From M55B129 sp034189085 (lineage in GTDB: Bacteria > Bacillota > Dethiobacteria > DTU022), in contig JAXHVH010000002.1 in the NCBI GenBank assembly GCA_034189085.1, positions 1 to 64,000 of the forward strand: DNA of 64,000 nt, given 5' to 3'. Positions 8,243 through 16,651 of the stretch are shown piece after piece (within the stretch, counting starts at the first letter, position 1; every line of letters starts with the position of its first letter). The notes under the pieces are model-generated. The model was not told where the DNA came from, searched no databases, and saw only the letters and a list, made by a program, of their open reading frames with translations. The position numbers were made by a program, and so were the translations under genes.

Positions 8243-10240
8243 ATGAGCGAAAAAGAATTAAATAAAGCCCGGGAAAGAGCCGCAGAGCTACGCCGTCTGC
8301 TGGAAGAACACAACTACCGCTATCATGTTTTGGACGAGCCTGTTATTGACGATGAAGAATTTGACAGGCTAATGAAGGAACTGCAGGAGATCGAAAAAAA
8401 ATATCCCGAAATGCAGGAACCGGATTCGCCCACGCAACGGGTTGGTGGAAAACCACTTTCGGCGTTTACGTCACTTGAACACAAAGTACCCATGCTCGGC
8501 CTGGACAATGCCTTCAGCGAAGAAGACCTGTGTGATTTTGACAGCCGTGTCCGCCGCCTGACAGGCAAAGAAGAACTGGATTATTTCTGTGAACTGAAGA
8601 TGGACGGGCTGGCCGTTTCACTGCAGTACGAAGAGGGGACTTTCCGCAGGGGTTCAACCCGTGGGGACGGTTATTCAGGTGAAGATATTACCGCCAATTT
8701 ACGTACGATCAGGCAGATACCACTTCACCTGCCGGAGCCCTTAAATATTGAAGTGCGAGGAGAAGTGTACATTAATCGACTGGATTTCGAAAAGTTGAAC
8801 AGGCAGCGTGAAGAGGATGGGTTAATGGTTTTTGCCAATCCCCGTAATGCGGCGGCCGGTTCATTAAGACAGCTCGATCCCCGTCTGGCAGCAAGCCGAC
8901 CTTTGAAGTTGTTTATCTACGGCCTCGGGGAACATGAACTAAGTTTAAAAACGCAGTCTGAGCTGCTGAGCTACCTTGAAAAATTGCATTTTCCGGTTAA
9001 TCCCAACCGCAAAATTTGCCGGGGCCCCGCTGCGGTCTGGCAGTATTGCCTGTACTGGCGTGAAAAAAGGAAGGAATTGCCATACGAAATAGATGGTATA
9101 GTAATCAAAGTAAATTACCTTGACCTGCAGAAATCCCTTGGCAATACAGCCAGAAGCCCGCGCTGGGCCATTGCTTACAAGTATCCTCCTGAAGAAAAAA
9201 CAACTACAGTGATAGACATCCAGGTTAATGTGGGCCGGACCGGAGCAATAACACCGGTAGCGATTCTCGAACCGGTCAGTCTGAGCGGCAGTACCGTGCA
9301 GCGGGCAAGCCTGCACAATGAAGATCTCATTAACGAAAAAGATATCAGAATTGGCGACACGGTGATTGTCCGAAAAGCCGGTGAAATAATACCGGAAATC
9401 ATAAAAGTAATTAAAGAAAAAAGAAAAGGAAAAGAAAAGAAGTTTAAAATGCCCGCATATTGTCCTTCCTGCGGTTCAGAAACGGTCCGGTTAAGCGGAG
9501 AAGCGGCCAGGCGGTGCCTGAACCCATCATGTCCGGCTCAGCTGGTGGAAAAACTGGTTCACTTTGCTTCCCGCAGGGCGATGGATATAGATGGCCTGGG
9601 ACCGGCCCTGGCTGAATTGCTTTTCAAAGAAGGACTGGTCAAGGATGTGGGAGATTTATATTACCTAACATCTTCACAGCTGCAGGAGCTGCCCGGGGTT
9701 GCTGAAAAATCAGCAAACAACCTGCTGGACGCGATCAAGAAAAGCAAGGGCAATCCCCTTCGGCGTCTTCTTTTCGGCCTGGGAATTCGTTTTATCGGAG
9801 AGAAAGCGGCCCGATTGCTTGCCGAACATTTCGTGACTCTTGAAAAATTGAAGGAAGCTTCTGTAGAAGAGATAATGAATGTTGATGAAATTGGGCCTAA
9901 GATTGCCGAATCAATAGTCAGTTTCTTTAAAACAAGGGAAACGGAACCGGTTCTGGAAAAGCTGAGAAAGGCAGGGGTTAATTTCAGGGAACCGCTGGTA
10001 AAAGAACGTGAATCCACTCTGGCTGGAAAAACTTTTGTTTTCAGTGGCTCCCTCAGTGAATTGACCCGCAGTGAAGCGGCGGATCTCGTTGAAAAGGCGG
10101 GAGGGAAAGTAAGTTCTTCGGTAAGTGGAAAAACCGATTACCTGGTTCTCGGTGATGAACCCGGCAGTAAACTACAGAAAGCCCGTGAACTGAATGTAAA
10201 AATCATTGAAGAGAAAGAGTTCAGAAACCTTTTACCCTAG
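8243..10240 (+). CDS. ligA: NAD-dependent DNA ligase LigA
   Basis: Seals nicks between Okazaki fragments and in repair, using NAD+. ATG at 8243 follows CCGGAGGTTG with good spacing and gives 665 residues, the family norm; the upstream TTG at 8222 is less likely. Visible in order: the Ia domain (HNYRYHVLD), the adenylation domain with catalytic Lys119 in ELKMDGLAV, the OB fold, a four-cysteine zinc finger beginning CPSC near residue 406 and ending with NPSCP, helix-hairpin-helix repeats, and a C-terminal BRCT domain from about residue 592 (KTFVFSGSL). The usual neighbour pcrA is not adjacent. Confidence 0.97.
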   Translation: MSEKELNKARERAAELRRLLEEHNYRYHVLDEPVIDDEEFDRLMKELQEIEKKYPEMQEPDSPTQRVGGKPLSAFTSLEHKVPMLGLDNAFSEEDLCDFDSRVRRLTGKEELDYFCELKMDGLAVSLQYEEGTFRRGSTRGDGYSGEDITANLRTIRQIPLHLPEPLNIEVRGEVYINRLDFEKLNRQREEDGLMVFANPRNAAAGSLRQLDPRLAASRPLKLFIYGLGEHELSLKTQSELLSYLEKLHFPVNPNRKICRGPAAVWQYCLYWREKRKELPYEIDGIVIKVNYLDLQKSLGNTARSPRWAIAYKYPPEEKTTTVIDIQVNVGRTGAITPVAILEPVSLSGSTVQRASLHNEDLINEKDIRIGDTVIVRKAGEIIPEIIKVIKEKRKGKEKKFKMPAYCPSCGSETVRLSGEAARRCLNPSCPAQLVEKLVHFASRRAMDIDGLGPALAELLFKEGLVKDVGDLYYLTSSQLQELPGVAEKSANNLLDAIKKSKGNPLRRLLFGLGIRFIGEKAARLLAEHFVTLEKLKEASVEEIMNVDEIGPKIAESIVSFFKTRETEPVLEKLRKAGVNFREPLVKERESTLAGKTFVFSGSLSELTRSEAADLVEKAGGKVSSSVSGKTDYLVLGDEPGSKLQKARELNVKIIEEKEFRNLLP

Positions 10241-10311
10241 CCTGTCTTGAAATAGTACAAATGTAAATGGCTTCATAGTGTAAAGTTACTGTAGAAAATG
10301 GTTTTTTACCT

Positions 10312-10340
10312 TTGCCAAAAATAAGTTTTAGAATTATAAT
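10312..10340 (+). promoter_or_regulatory. Sigma-A-type promoter for the fumarase genes
   Basis: TTGCCA (10312-10317), a 17-base spacer and a perfect TATAAT (10335-10340) lie about 95 bases before the TTG start of the fumarase alpha subunit. The surrounding region (10241-10434) is AT-rich and holds no gene. Confidence 0.7.
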
Positions 10341-10434
10341 AAATATTATAATTGTTGGCAGGAATTTTAAGCCTTAAGAAGAAAAGTAATAAAGGTTGAT
10401 GCTTAAAACAAAAATACCAGGGAGGTGTAGTACT

Positions 10435-11280
10435 TTGCGGGAACTTGCCGCTTCAGTTATTACTGAAAATGTAGACGAAATGTGCCAGCAGGCAAACATT
10501 TACCTGCCCGAAGATTTATTTGCTCTTATAAAAAAATCTCTGGATACGGAAGAATCGCCTGTGGGTAAAGAAGTTATCAAGCAGTTAATCGAAAATGTTG
10601 AGATTGCCAAGAATGAAAAGATTCCTATCTGCCAGGATACGGGATTTGCTGTTTTCTTTGTTGAGTGGGGACAGGAAGTACATTTGACCGGAGGATCTCT
10701 CGAAGAGGCCATCAATGAAGGTGTCCGGCGTGGATACGAGAAAGGATACCTGCGCAAATCAATTGCCACAGATCCTCTGTATGAAAGGAAAAACACGGGT
10801 GACAACACACCGGCAGTAATTTATACCGATCTTGTCCCAGGCGACAAAGTCAAGATCACCTTTGCCCCGAAAGGCGGAGGAAGCGAAAACATGAGCACAG
10901 TCCGCATGATGAAACCGTCTGATGGTGAAGAAGGAGTTATCGATTTTGTCGTCAATCATTGCAAGGATGCAGGACCGAACCCCTGTCCACCCATCGTCGT
11001 AGGAGTCGGGATCGGCGGTACTTTTGAAAAAGTAGCCATGCTGGCTAAAAAAGCTCTTCTAAGGCCGGTTGGTCAACCCAACCCTGATAAAAGATTCGCC
11101 GAGCTCGAACAGAAATTGCTCAAAAAAATTAACAATCTGGGAGTTGGACCGCAGGGATTTGGTGGAAGCACCTTTGCCCTGGCAGTCCATATCGAAACTT
11201 ATCCTTCCCATATTGCCAGTATGGCGGCTGCAGTTAATATTAACTGCCATGCCAGCCGGCACGTGGAAAGGATACTTTAA
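10435..11280 (+). CDS. Fumarate hydratase class I, alpha subunit
   Basis: Fe-S dependent hydratase half that interconverts fumarate and malate; it works as a heterodimer with the next gene. The TTG at 10435 is chosen because GGAGGTG at 10421-10427 is ideally spaced, giving 281 residues starting M(L)RELAASVITENV, as in two-subunit class I fumarases and tartrate dehydratases. Cluster-ligand region ICQDTGF (Cys near residue 66), APKGGGSENMS and GPNPCPPIVVGVGIGG are all visible. Tartrate dehydratase is the main alternative, but the neighbouring malic enzyme and fumarate reductase make fumarase the better call. Confidence 0.93.
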   Translation: MRELAASVITENVDEMCQQANIYLPEDLFALIKKSLDTEESPVGKEVIKQLIENVEIAKNEKIPICQDTGFAVFFVEWGQEVHLTGGSLEEAINEGVRRGYEKGYLRKSIATDPLYERKNTGDNTPAVIYTDLVPGDKVKITFAPKGGGSENMSTVRMMKPSDGEEGVIDFVVNHCKDAGPNPCPPIVVGVGIGGTFEKVAMLAKKALLRPVGQPNPDKRFAELEQKLLKKINNLGVGPQGFGGSTFALAVHIETYPSHIASMAAAVNINCHASRHVERIL

Positions 11281-11309
11281 GAAAACAAATAAGAAAGGAG
11301 GCAGAAACG

Positions 11310-11861
11310 ATGGAAATAAAAAAAATTAAAGCGCCACTGACCGATGAAGATGTGACAGCCCTGAAAGCAGGTGATAATGTCCTGATCAGCGGTGTAATTT
11401 ATGCCGCGCGCGATGCTGCACACAAACGATTGGTTGAACTTATGAATAAAAATGAATCTCTTCCCATAGAATTGCAGGGCCAGATCATTTATTATGTCGG
11501 GCCAGCCCCGGCGAAACCAGGCCAGGCCATCGGATCGGCCGGGCCGACAACAAGTGGCCGTATGGACGCATATACGCCGCAGATGCTTGAACATGGAATG
11601 AAAGCTTGCATAGGTAAAGGGAAACGTGACCAGGCGGTTAAGGACGCGCTTGTTAAATATAAAGGCGTTTACATGGCTGCTGTCGGGGGAGCAGGGGCTC
11701 TGCTTTCAAAGAGAATCAAAAAGAGCGAAGTGGTTGCCTACCCTGAACTTGGAGCGGAAGCAATCCGTCGTCTTGAAGTTGAAGATTTCCCGGCAACTGT
11801 AATTAACGATGTTCACGGAAACGATCTTTATATCGAAGGAGCAAAAGAATACGCCCGGTAG
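11310..11861 (+). CDS. Fumarate hydratase class I, beta subunit
   Basis: Second half of the heterodimeric class I fumarase. The 183-residue protein starts at ATG 11310 behind AAAGGAGG and shows LISGVIYAARDAAHKR, a GSAGPTTSGRMD substrate-binding motif and the C-terminal VINDVHGNDLY segment, matching the C-terminal swivelling domain of class I fumarases. It lies 29 bases after the alpha subunit and is presumably co-transcribed. A 250-base gap separates it from malic enzyme, where a new promoter is likely. Confidence 0.93.
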   Translation: MEIKKIKAPLTDEDVTALKAGDNVLISGVIYAARDAAHKRLVELMNKNESLPIELQGQIIYYVGPAPAKPGQAIGSAGPTTSGRMDAYTPQMLEHGMKACIGKGKRDQAVKDALVKYKGVYMAAVGGAGALLSKRIKKSEVVAYPELGAEAIRRLEVEDFPATVINDVHGNDLYIEGAKEYAR

Positions 11862-11971
11862 CAACTTCTTAGAGTAAATGCATTTTACTGATGGTTGTAG
11901 CACAATAATATTCTGCAGTTTCATAAAGAACCGTGGAACATATGTGGCAAAGAAATGTTTGTAAATCCAGT

Positions 11972-12000
11972 TTTAGATTCTCCGAGAATTCATTTATAAC
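11972..12000 (+). promoter_or_regulatory. Probable promoter upstream of malic enzyme
   Basis: TTTAGA (11972-11977), 17 bases, then TATAAC (11995-12000) resemble a sigma-A promoter. A short inverted repeat TTCTC-C-GAGAA (11978-11988) fills the spacer between the two boxes, a position where a repressor could act. Transcription would begin about 105 bases before the malic enzyme ATG. Confidence 0.5.
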
Positions 12001-12030
12001 GGCAAAATAAGCAGGCTGAAATTTAAGTGA

Positions 12031-12084
12031 GAAAATCGTTCCAAAGAGCTGCTCGAAGAAATAAATGATGCTCTCGAAGAGTGA
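12031..12084 (+). other. Short coding-like remnant in the malic enzyme leader
   Basis: A 17-codon stretch ending in TGA at 12082-12084 reads ENRSKELLEEINDALEE, a very protein-like amphipathic helix, but it has no start codon and is preceded by an in-frame stop at 12028-12030. It may be the eroded tail of a lost gene or chance. No other gene is seen in 11862-12111. Confidence 0.3.
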
Positions 12085-12111
12085 TTAAAAAAAGAAAGTA
12101 GGGAAAAGGTT

Positions 12112-13452
12112 ATGTCTGTCAATAAAGAAGAGTTACTGGCCAAATCAAAAAAACCTGCGGAGGATGCAATGCGATTGCACCCCTTTTACAAGGGTAAACT
12201 TGAGGTGGCCTTGAAAAGCTGTGTTCGTGATATTAATGATTTTGCCATCTGGTATACGCCGGGAGTGGCCGCGCCCTGCAAGGCTATAGAAGAAAATAAA
12301 GAAGATGTTTACAAATACACCAATAAAGGTAATTTCGTGGCCGTAGTTTCTGATGGAACACGAGTCCTCGGCCTTGGTGATATTGGACCTGAAGCAAGCA
12401 TGCCGGTTATGGAAGGAAAGGCGCTGCTATTTAAATACCTGGGCGGTGTTGATGCTTTTCCTGTTTGCGTAGATACAAAAGACGGCGAAGAATTGATCAA
12501 GTTTGTCAAAATGCTGCAGCCATGCTTCGGCGGGATCAACCTGGAAGACATCGAAAGCCCAAAATGTTTCTATGTTCTTGATCGCCTGAAGGAAGAATGC
12601 CACATTCCAGTATGGCATGACGATCAGCAGGGAACTGCACTTGTTAACCTGGCCGGTTTGATAAATGCTCTGAAAATTGTGGGCAAAAAAATCGATGAAG
12701 TGAAAGTAGTAATGAACGGAGTCGGTGCAGCGAATATCTGCACAATCAGGCTCCTGATGGCTGCCGGTGTAGATCCGAAGAAAGTGATCATGGTTGACAG
12801 CAAGGGTACACTCCACAAGGGAAGAACTGAATTGAAAGAACAGCATCCCATTAAGTGGGATCTGGCTCAGAAGACCAATGCTAAAGGCGTGGTTGGTGGA
12901 GCAGAAGAAGCATGCAAGGGAGCAGATGTGATGATTGCTCTCTCCAAACCCGGCCCCGACACAGTTAAGAAAGAATGGATTGCCAGCATGGCAAAGGATG
13001 CGATTGTTTTTGCCTGCGCCAACCCGCTGCCTGAAATATGGCCATGGGAAGCTAAGGAAGCAGGGGCAAAAATTGTAGCAACCGGACGTTCCGATTTCCC
13101 GAACCAGGTCAACAACTCTCTGGGATTCCCTGCTATTTTCCGCGGAGTTCTTGACGTTCAGGCTACTGGAATTACCGATAGTATGTGCATTGCCGCTGCC
13201 GAAGAACTGGCCGCCTGTGCACCCAACGGTGGAACAGATCCGGATAAAATCCTTCCGACAATGGATATGCCGGAAGTGTATCCCCGTGTAGCGACAGCTA
13301 CAGCTATGAAAGCTATCGAAGAAGGAGTAGCAAGAATTAAGCTAAGCCGTGAGGAGATGTATAAGAAAGCTGAAGCAACAATTACTAAAGCTCAGGACCA
13401 GACAAAAACTTCAATGGAAAAGGGTTACATTCCAGCTCCCCCGGCTGAATAA
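12112..13452 (+). CDS. Malic enzyme (malate dehydrogenase, decarboxylating)
   Basis: Oxidative decarboxylation of malate to pyruvate with NAD(P)+, or the reverse. The 446-residue protein is the short bacterial type without a phosphotransacetylase-like tail. Motifs in order: WYTPGVAAPCKAI, the substrate/metal region VSDGTRVLGLGDIGP and MEGKALLFK, VWHDDQQGTALV (metal-binding aspartates), then the Rossmann segment VVMNGVGAANICTIRLL. Cofactor preference cannot be settled by eye. ATG 12112 is preceded by AGTAGGGAAAAGG. Followed after 14 bases by the fumarate reductase Fe-S gene, so fumarase, malic enzyme and fumarate reductase together connect pyruvate, malate, fumarate and succinate. Confidence 0.95.
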   Translation: MSVNKEELLAKSKKPAEDAMRLHPFYKGKLEVALKSCVRDINDFAIWYTPGVAAPCKAIEENKEDVYKYTNKGNFVAVVSDGTRVLGLGDIGPEASMPVMEGKALLFKYLGGVDAFPVCVDTKDGEELIKFVKMLQPCFGGINLEDIESPKCFYVLDRLKEECHIPVWHDDQQGTALVNLAGLINALKIVGKKIDEVKVVMNGVGAANICTIRLLMAAGVDPKKVIMVDSKGTLHKGRTELKEQHPIKWDLAQKTNAKGVVGGAEEACKGADVMIALSKPGPDTVKKEWIASMAKDAIVFACANPLPEIWPWEAKEAGAKIVATGRSDFPNQVNNSLGFPAIFRGVLDVQATGITDSMCIAAAEELAACAPNGGTDPDKILPTMDMPEVYPRVATATAMKAIEEGVARIKLSREEMYKKAEATITKAQDQTKTSMEKGYIPAPPAE

Positions 13453-13466
13453 GCGAGGAGATTAAC

Positions 13467-14174
13467 ATGAGCGACGGGAACAATGGTGAGAGAAATACGG
13501 CTATAAAAATGGTTGATATTTATATAATGGGCAAGCGTTATACAGTCCCGGAAACGCTCACAATAATTGATGCAATGGAATATGCTGGTTATCAACTTAA
13601 ACGTGGCTGCGGGTGTCGCGCTGGTTTTTGTGGCGCCTGTGCCACTGTTTACAGGATAGCCGGCGACTTTGAGTTAAAAGTGGGTTTAGCATGTCAGACC
13701 AAGGTTGAAGACGGCATGTACCTGGCTCAAATTCCTTTTTTCCCGGGAAGAAAGGCTGTCTATGACCTGGAAGATATCAAACCATCAATTGCTGATTTTG
13801 CCCAATTATACCCGGAAATATTCCGCTGTCTGGGTTGCGGGTCATGTACTAAAGCCTGTCCGCAGGACATTGATGTTATGCAGTACGTGGCCTACATGCA
13901 GCGCGGAGAGTTTGATAAAGCGGCCGATATCTCTTTTGACTGTGTTATGTGCGGTTTGTGCACTGCAAGATGTCCTGTAAATATTGTCCACTACAATGCT
14001 GCTCTTACATCACGACGTTTGTACAGTCGTTATATAGCCAGAACAGATGAATTCCTTTCAGAAAGAGTCACGGCAATTGAAAATGGTGAATTGGACACCG
14101 AAATAGATGCTCTAATTAGAACGGATAAGGAGAAACTTAAAGAACTTTATAATGACCGTGATATTGAAAAGTAG
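13467..14174 (+). CDS. Fumarate reductase/succinate dehydrogenase-type iron-sulfur subunit
   Basis: Electron-transfer partner of the flavoprotein that follows. An N-terminal plant-type 2Fe-2S domain carries Cys48, Cys50, Cys55, Cys58 and Cys76 (motif RAGFCGAC then LACQT), and a C-terminal ferredoxin domain has two complete CxxCxxCxxxCP motifs (Cys121-131 and Cys159-169), so two 4Fe-4S clusters. Classical SdhB/FrdB instead binds one 4Fe-4S and one 3Fe-4S cluster at the quinone site. The last 60 residues are charged and helical. No membrane anchor gene is nearby, suggesting a soluble complex receiving electrons from an unknown cytoplasmic donor. Start ATG at 13467 follows GCGAGGAG. Confidence 0.88.
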   Translation: MSDGNNGERNTAIKMVDIYIMGKRYTVPETLTIIDAMEYAGYQLKRGCGCRAGFCGACATVYRIAGDFELKVGLACQTKVEDGMYLAQIPFFPGRKAVYDLEDIKPSIADFAQLYPEIFRCLGCGSCTKACPQDIDVMQYVAYMQRGEFDKAADISFDCVMCGLCTARCPVNIVHYNAALTSRRLYSRYIARTDEFLSERVTAIENGELDTEIDALIRTDKEKLKELYNDRDIEK

Positions 14175-14197
14175 GCCCTGAGAGGAGGAGCAAATAA

Positions 14198-15802
14198 GTG
14201 CCCTATACACCACAGCTTAAAGAGCTGATGAAACGGGTGGAGAAAACCAGGACTGCGCGTATTGGACAGGATTATCCCAGGATGTCACCGCAGGAAAAAC
14301 AGGAAGTCCTTGAACAATTTCACCCAGATCATATTGAAAAAGGTTTCCGGAAAATTAAAGTTGGTGTAGATAGAGGATCACGTATGCCCGTTGAAATGGC
14401 CGATGTTTTTGAATCATGGAGCCGTCTGCGGGGTGTAAATCTGGATCTGCAAGCTGAACCAGATTATGATGTTGATGTCCTAATCATCGGCGGCGGTGGA
14501 GCTGGAGCATCAGCTGCCCTGGAAGCGCAGGCTGCTGGAGCCAGTGTTATGGTAGCGACGAAGCTGCGTTTCGGTGATGCTAATACAATGATGGCCCAGG
14601 GAGGCATCCAGGCTGCCGATAAAGCAAATGATACTCCGGCTATTCATTACCTCGATGTTCTTGGTGGCGGACATTTTGATAACATTCCTGAACTGACTCG
14701 AGCCCTGGTTATGGATGCCCCTCTTGTAATTAAATGGTTGGAAAATCTGGGGGTAATGTTTGATAAAAAAGAGGATGGGACGATGATCACCGGCCATGGT
14801 GGCGGGACATCACGAAAACGCATGCATGCCGCACGTGATTACACTGGAGCAGAAATTATGCGTACTCTTCGTGATGAAGTTTACAATCATCAAATCACCG
14901 TTGTTGAATTCTGCCCTGCCGTTGAACTACTCCTGGATGAAAAAGGACAGGCAGCCGGAGCAATTTTATACAATCTGGAAACCGAACAGTACCATATTGC
15001 TCGTGCTAAAACAACAGTTATTGCTACAGGCGGTTCAGGACGCCTGCACTACCAGGGTTTCCCCACCAGCAATCATTATGGAGCAACTGGAGACGGTCTT
15101 GTAATAGGTTACAGAGCAGGGGCGAAAACGCTTTATGCCGATTCGATTCAGTATCACCCCACAGGCGGTGCTTACCCGCCCCAGCTACTCGGTATGCTGG
15201 TAACGGAGAAAACCCGCAGTCTTGGGGCTACTCCTCTGAATGTCAAGGGGGAACAATTTGTCTATCACCTTGAAACGCGAGATGTCGAAGCATCGTCAAT
15301 CATTCGTGAATGCCATGGTCGAAACCTGGGCGTTCCCTTGCCAACCGGGATAAGTGCGGTCTGGTTGGACTCGCCGTTGATCGAAATCATACATGGTGAG
15401 GGAACTATTGAGCGCCGATTGCCTGCTATGCTACGTCAATTTAAGCGTTTTGATGTTGATATAAGACGTGAGCCGATGTTGATCTACCCTACTTTGCACT
15501 ATCAAAACGGCGGATTGAAAATTGATGTCAATGCGAAAAGTACTGTTGAAAATCTCTATGTGGCTGGTGAAACAGCAGGTGGCATTCATGGTACCAACAG
15601 GCTGATGGGTAATTCACTGCTTGATGTTACAGTTTTCGGCCGCAGAGCAGGTCGAAATGCAGCTATTGCCAGCAAGGATTTGCCTATTCCTAAAAGATTG
15701 AGTCTTGAACATGTTGAATCGTATCATCGCGAACTGGAAGAAACAGGAGCGGCGGACGAACGTATAGGGCCAATGCTGCTGCCACATTATACTCACCGTT
15801 GA
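14198..15802 (+). CDS. Fumarate reductase/succinate dehydrogenase-type flavoprotein
   Basis: FAD-containing catalytic subunit, probably reducing fumarate to succinate. GTG start at 14198 follows GAGGAGGAG. An N-terminal extension of about 90 residues of unknown role precedes the dinucleotide-binding GGGGAGAS (98-105). In the MAQGGIQAA motif (132-140) Asn129 occupies the place where membrane SdhA/FrdA carry the histidine that binds FAD covalently, so the flavin is probably non-covalent, as in L-aspartate oxidase and soluble fumarate reductases. HPTGGAYPP, LHYQNGGL and GGIHGTNRLMGNSLLD give the substrate and capping-domain signature. The 534-residue length is shorter than typical SdhA. L-aspartate oxidase is an alternative, but the partner Fe-S gene and metabolic neighbours argue against it. 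Confidence 0.88.
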   Translation: MPYTPQLKELMKRVEKTRTARIGQDYPRMSPQEKQEVLEQFHPDHIEKGFRKIKVGVDRGSRMPVEMADVFESWSRLRGVNLDLQAEPDYDVDVLIIGGGGAGASAALEAQAAGASVMVATKLRFGDANTMMAQGGIQAADKANDTPAIHYLDVLGGGHFDNIPELTRALVMDAPLVIKWLENLGVMFDKKEDGTMITGHGGGTSRKRMHAARDYTGAEIMRTLRDEVYNHQITVVEFCPAVELLLDEKGQAAGAILYNLETEQYHIARAKTTVIATGGSGRLHYQGFPTSNHYGATGDGLVIGYRAGAKTLYADSIQYHPTGGAYPPQLLGMLVTEKTRSLGATPLNVKGEQFVYHLETRDVEASSIIRECHGRNLGVPLPTGISAVWLDSPLIEIIHGEGTIERRLPAMLRQFKRFDVDIRREPMLIYPTLHYQNGGLKIDVNAKSTVENLYVAGETAGGIHGTNRLMGNSLLDVTVFGRRAGRNAAIASKDLPIPKRLSLEHVESYHRELEETGAADERIGPMLLPHYTHR

Positions 15803-15850
15803 GATAAAAAAGTTTCTCAAAAATAAAAAATGGCATTAATTTTTTGTATC

Positions 15851-15885
15851 AGCTACCGATCATTTGATGATCGGTAGCTTTTATC
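15851..15885 (+). terminator. Intrinsic terminator after the fumarate reductase genes
   Basis: A perfect 12-bp stem (AGCTACCGATCA paired with TGATCGGTAGCT) around a five-base loop is followed by a T-rich tail. It closes the malic enzyme-fumarate reductase transcript. Confidence 0.88.
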
Positions 15886-15954
15886 TTTTATAAATGCAGT
15901 ATTCATGAGGTGGGTAAGTGCTAAAATAATAATCGTTTAAAGAATATTTAGGTC

Positions 15955-15983
15955 TTTACCCATCAAGAATGCCGATCTATAAT
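15955..15983 (+). promoter_or_regulatory. Promoter upstream of nth
   Basis: TTTACC (15955-15960), 17 bases and a perfect TATAAT (15978-15983). The predicted transcription start, near 15990, falls on or just after the first possible ATG of nth (15989), which argues for the ATG at 16004 and a very short leader. Confidence 0.6.
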
Positions 15984-16003
15984 AATGTATGCTCAACAAA
16001 GAA

Positions 16004-16651
16004 ATGAAAATCACGGAAAGAGAAAGAATAAGGCTGATTTTAAACCTTCTTGCCGATCATTACCCCCTGGCAAAAACAAGGCTTGTTTTTAAAAATAAGT
16101 ATCAGCTTTTTGTTGCCACAGTACTCTCCGCCCAGACAACGGACGATCAGGTCAACAAAATTACAGCCAGGCTATTCAAGGAGATAACCTCATTTTCTGT
16201 AATGGCAAAAATGACTCCGGAAGAGCTTGAACAGTATGTCAAGAGTTGCGGATTGTACAGGAATAAAAGCCGCTCACTGGTCAGGGCCAGCAGGATTATA
16301 GAAAAAGAGTATGGTGGAAGGTTACCTGACAGTTTTGACGAACTTATTAAGCTACCTGGAGTGGGCCGGAAAACAGCCAACATTATAATCAGTGCTGGTT
16401 TTGAAAAACCGGCACTTGCTGTTGATACACACGTTTTCAGGGTATCGAAGAGGCTTGGCCTTGCTGAGGGCAAAGATGTCACATCAGTCGAAGAACAGCT
16501 GAAAAAGGTTATACCAAGGGGGAAGTGGATTGATTTACACCATCGTTTGATTGCCCACGGCAGGGCTGTATGTTTTGCCCGTAATCCGAGGTGCGAACAG
16601 TGTTTTCTGGCAAACTTATGTTTTTATGTTCAGAAGAAGGGAGAAATATAA
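16004..16651 (+). CDS. nth: Endonuclease III
   Basis: Base-excision repair glycosylase/AP lyase for oxidised pyrimidines. Counting from the alternative ATG at 15989, the helix-hairpin-helix motif LPGVGRKTA contains catalytic Lys128, the second catalytic residue is Asp146 (AVDTHVF), and Cys195, Cys202, Cys205 and Cys211 form the C-x6-C-x2-C-x5-C 4Fe-4S loop. Neither possible ATG has a convincing ribosome binding site; 16004 is preferred because the TATAAT box lies only five bases before 15989. The stop codon overlaps the start of the next gene by one base (TAATG), so the two are probably co-translated. Confidence 0.94.
   Translation: MKITERERIRLILNLLADHYPLAKTRLVFKNKYQLFVATVLSAQTTDDQVNKITARLFKEITSFSVMAKMTPEELEQYVKSCGLYRNKSRSLVRASRIIEKEYGGRLPDSFDELIKLPGVGRKTANIIISAGFEKPALAVDTHVFRVSKRLGLAEGKDVTSVEEQLKKVIPRGKWIDLHHRLIAHGRAVCFARNPRCEQCFLANLCFYVQKKGEI

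Noticed and set aside
13467..15802. L-aspartate oxidase pathway (nadB)
   Set aside because: The flavoprotein shares the non-covalent FAD motif with NadB, but nadA and nadC are absent and an Fe-S partner gene is directly coupled.
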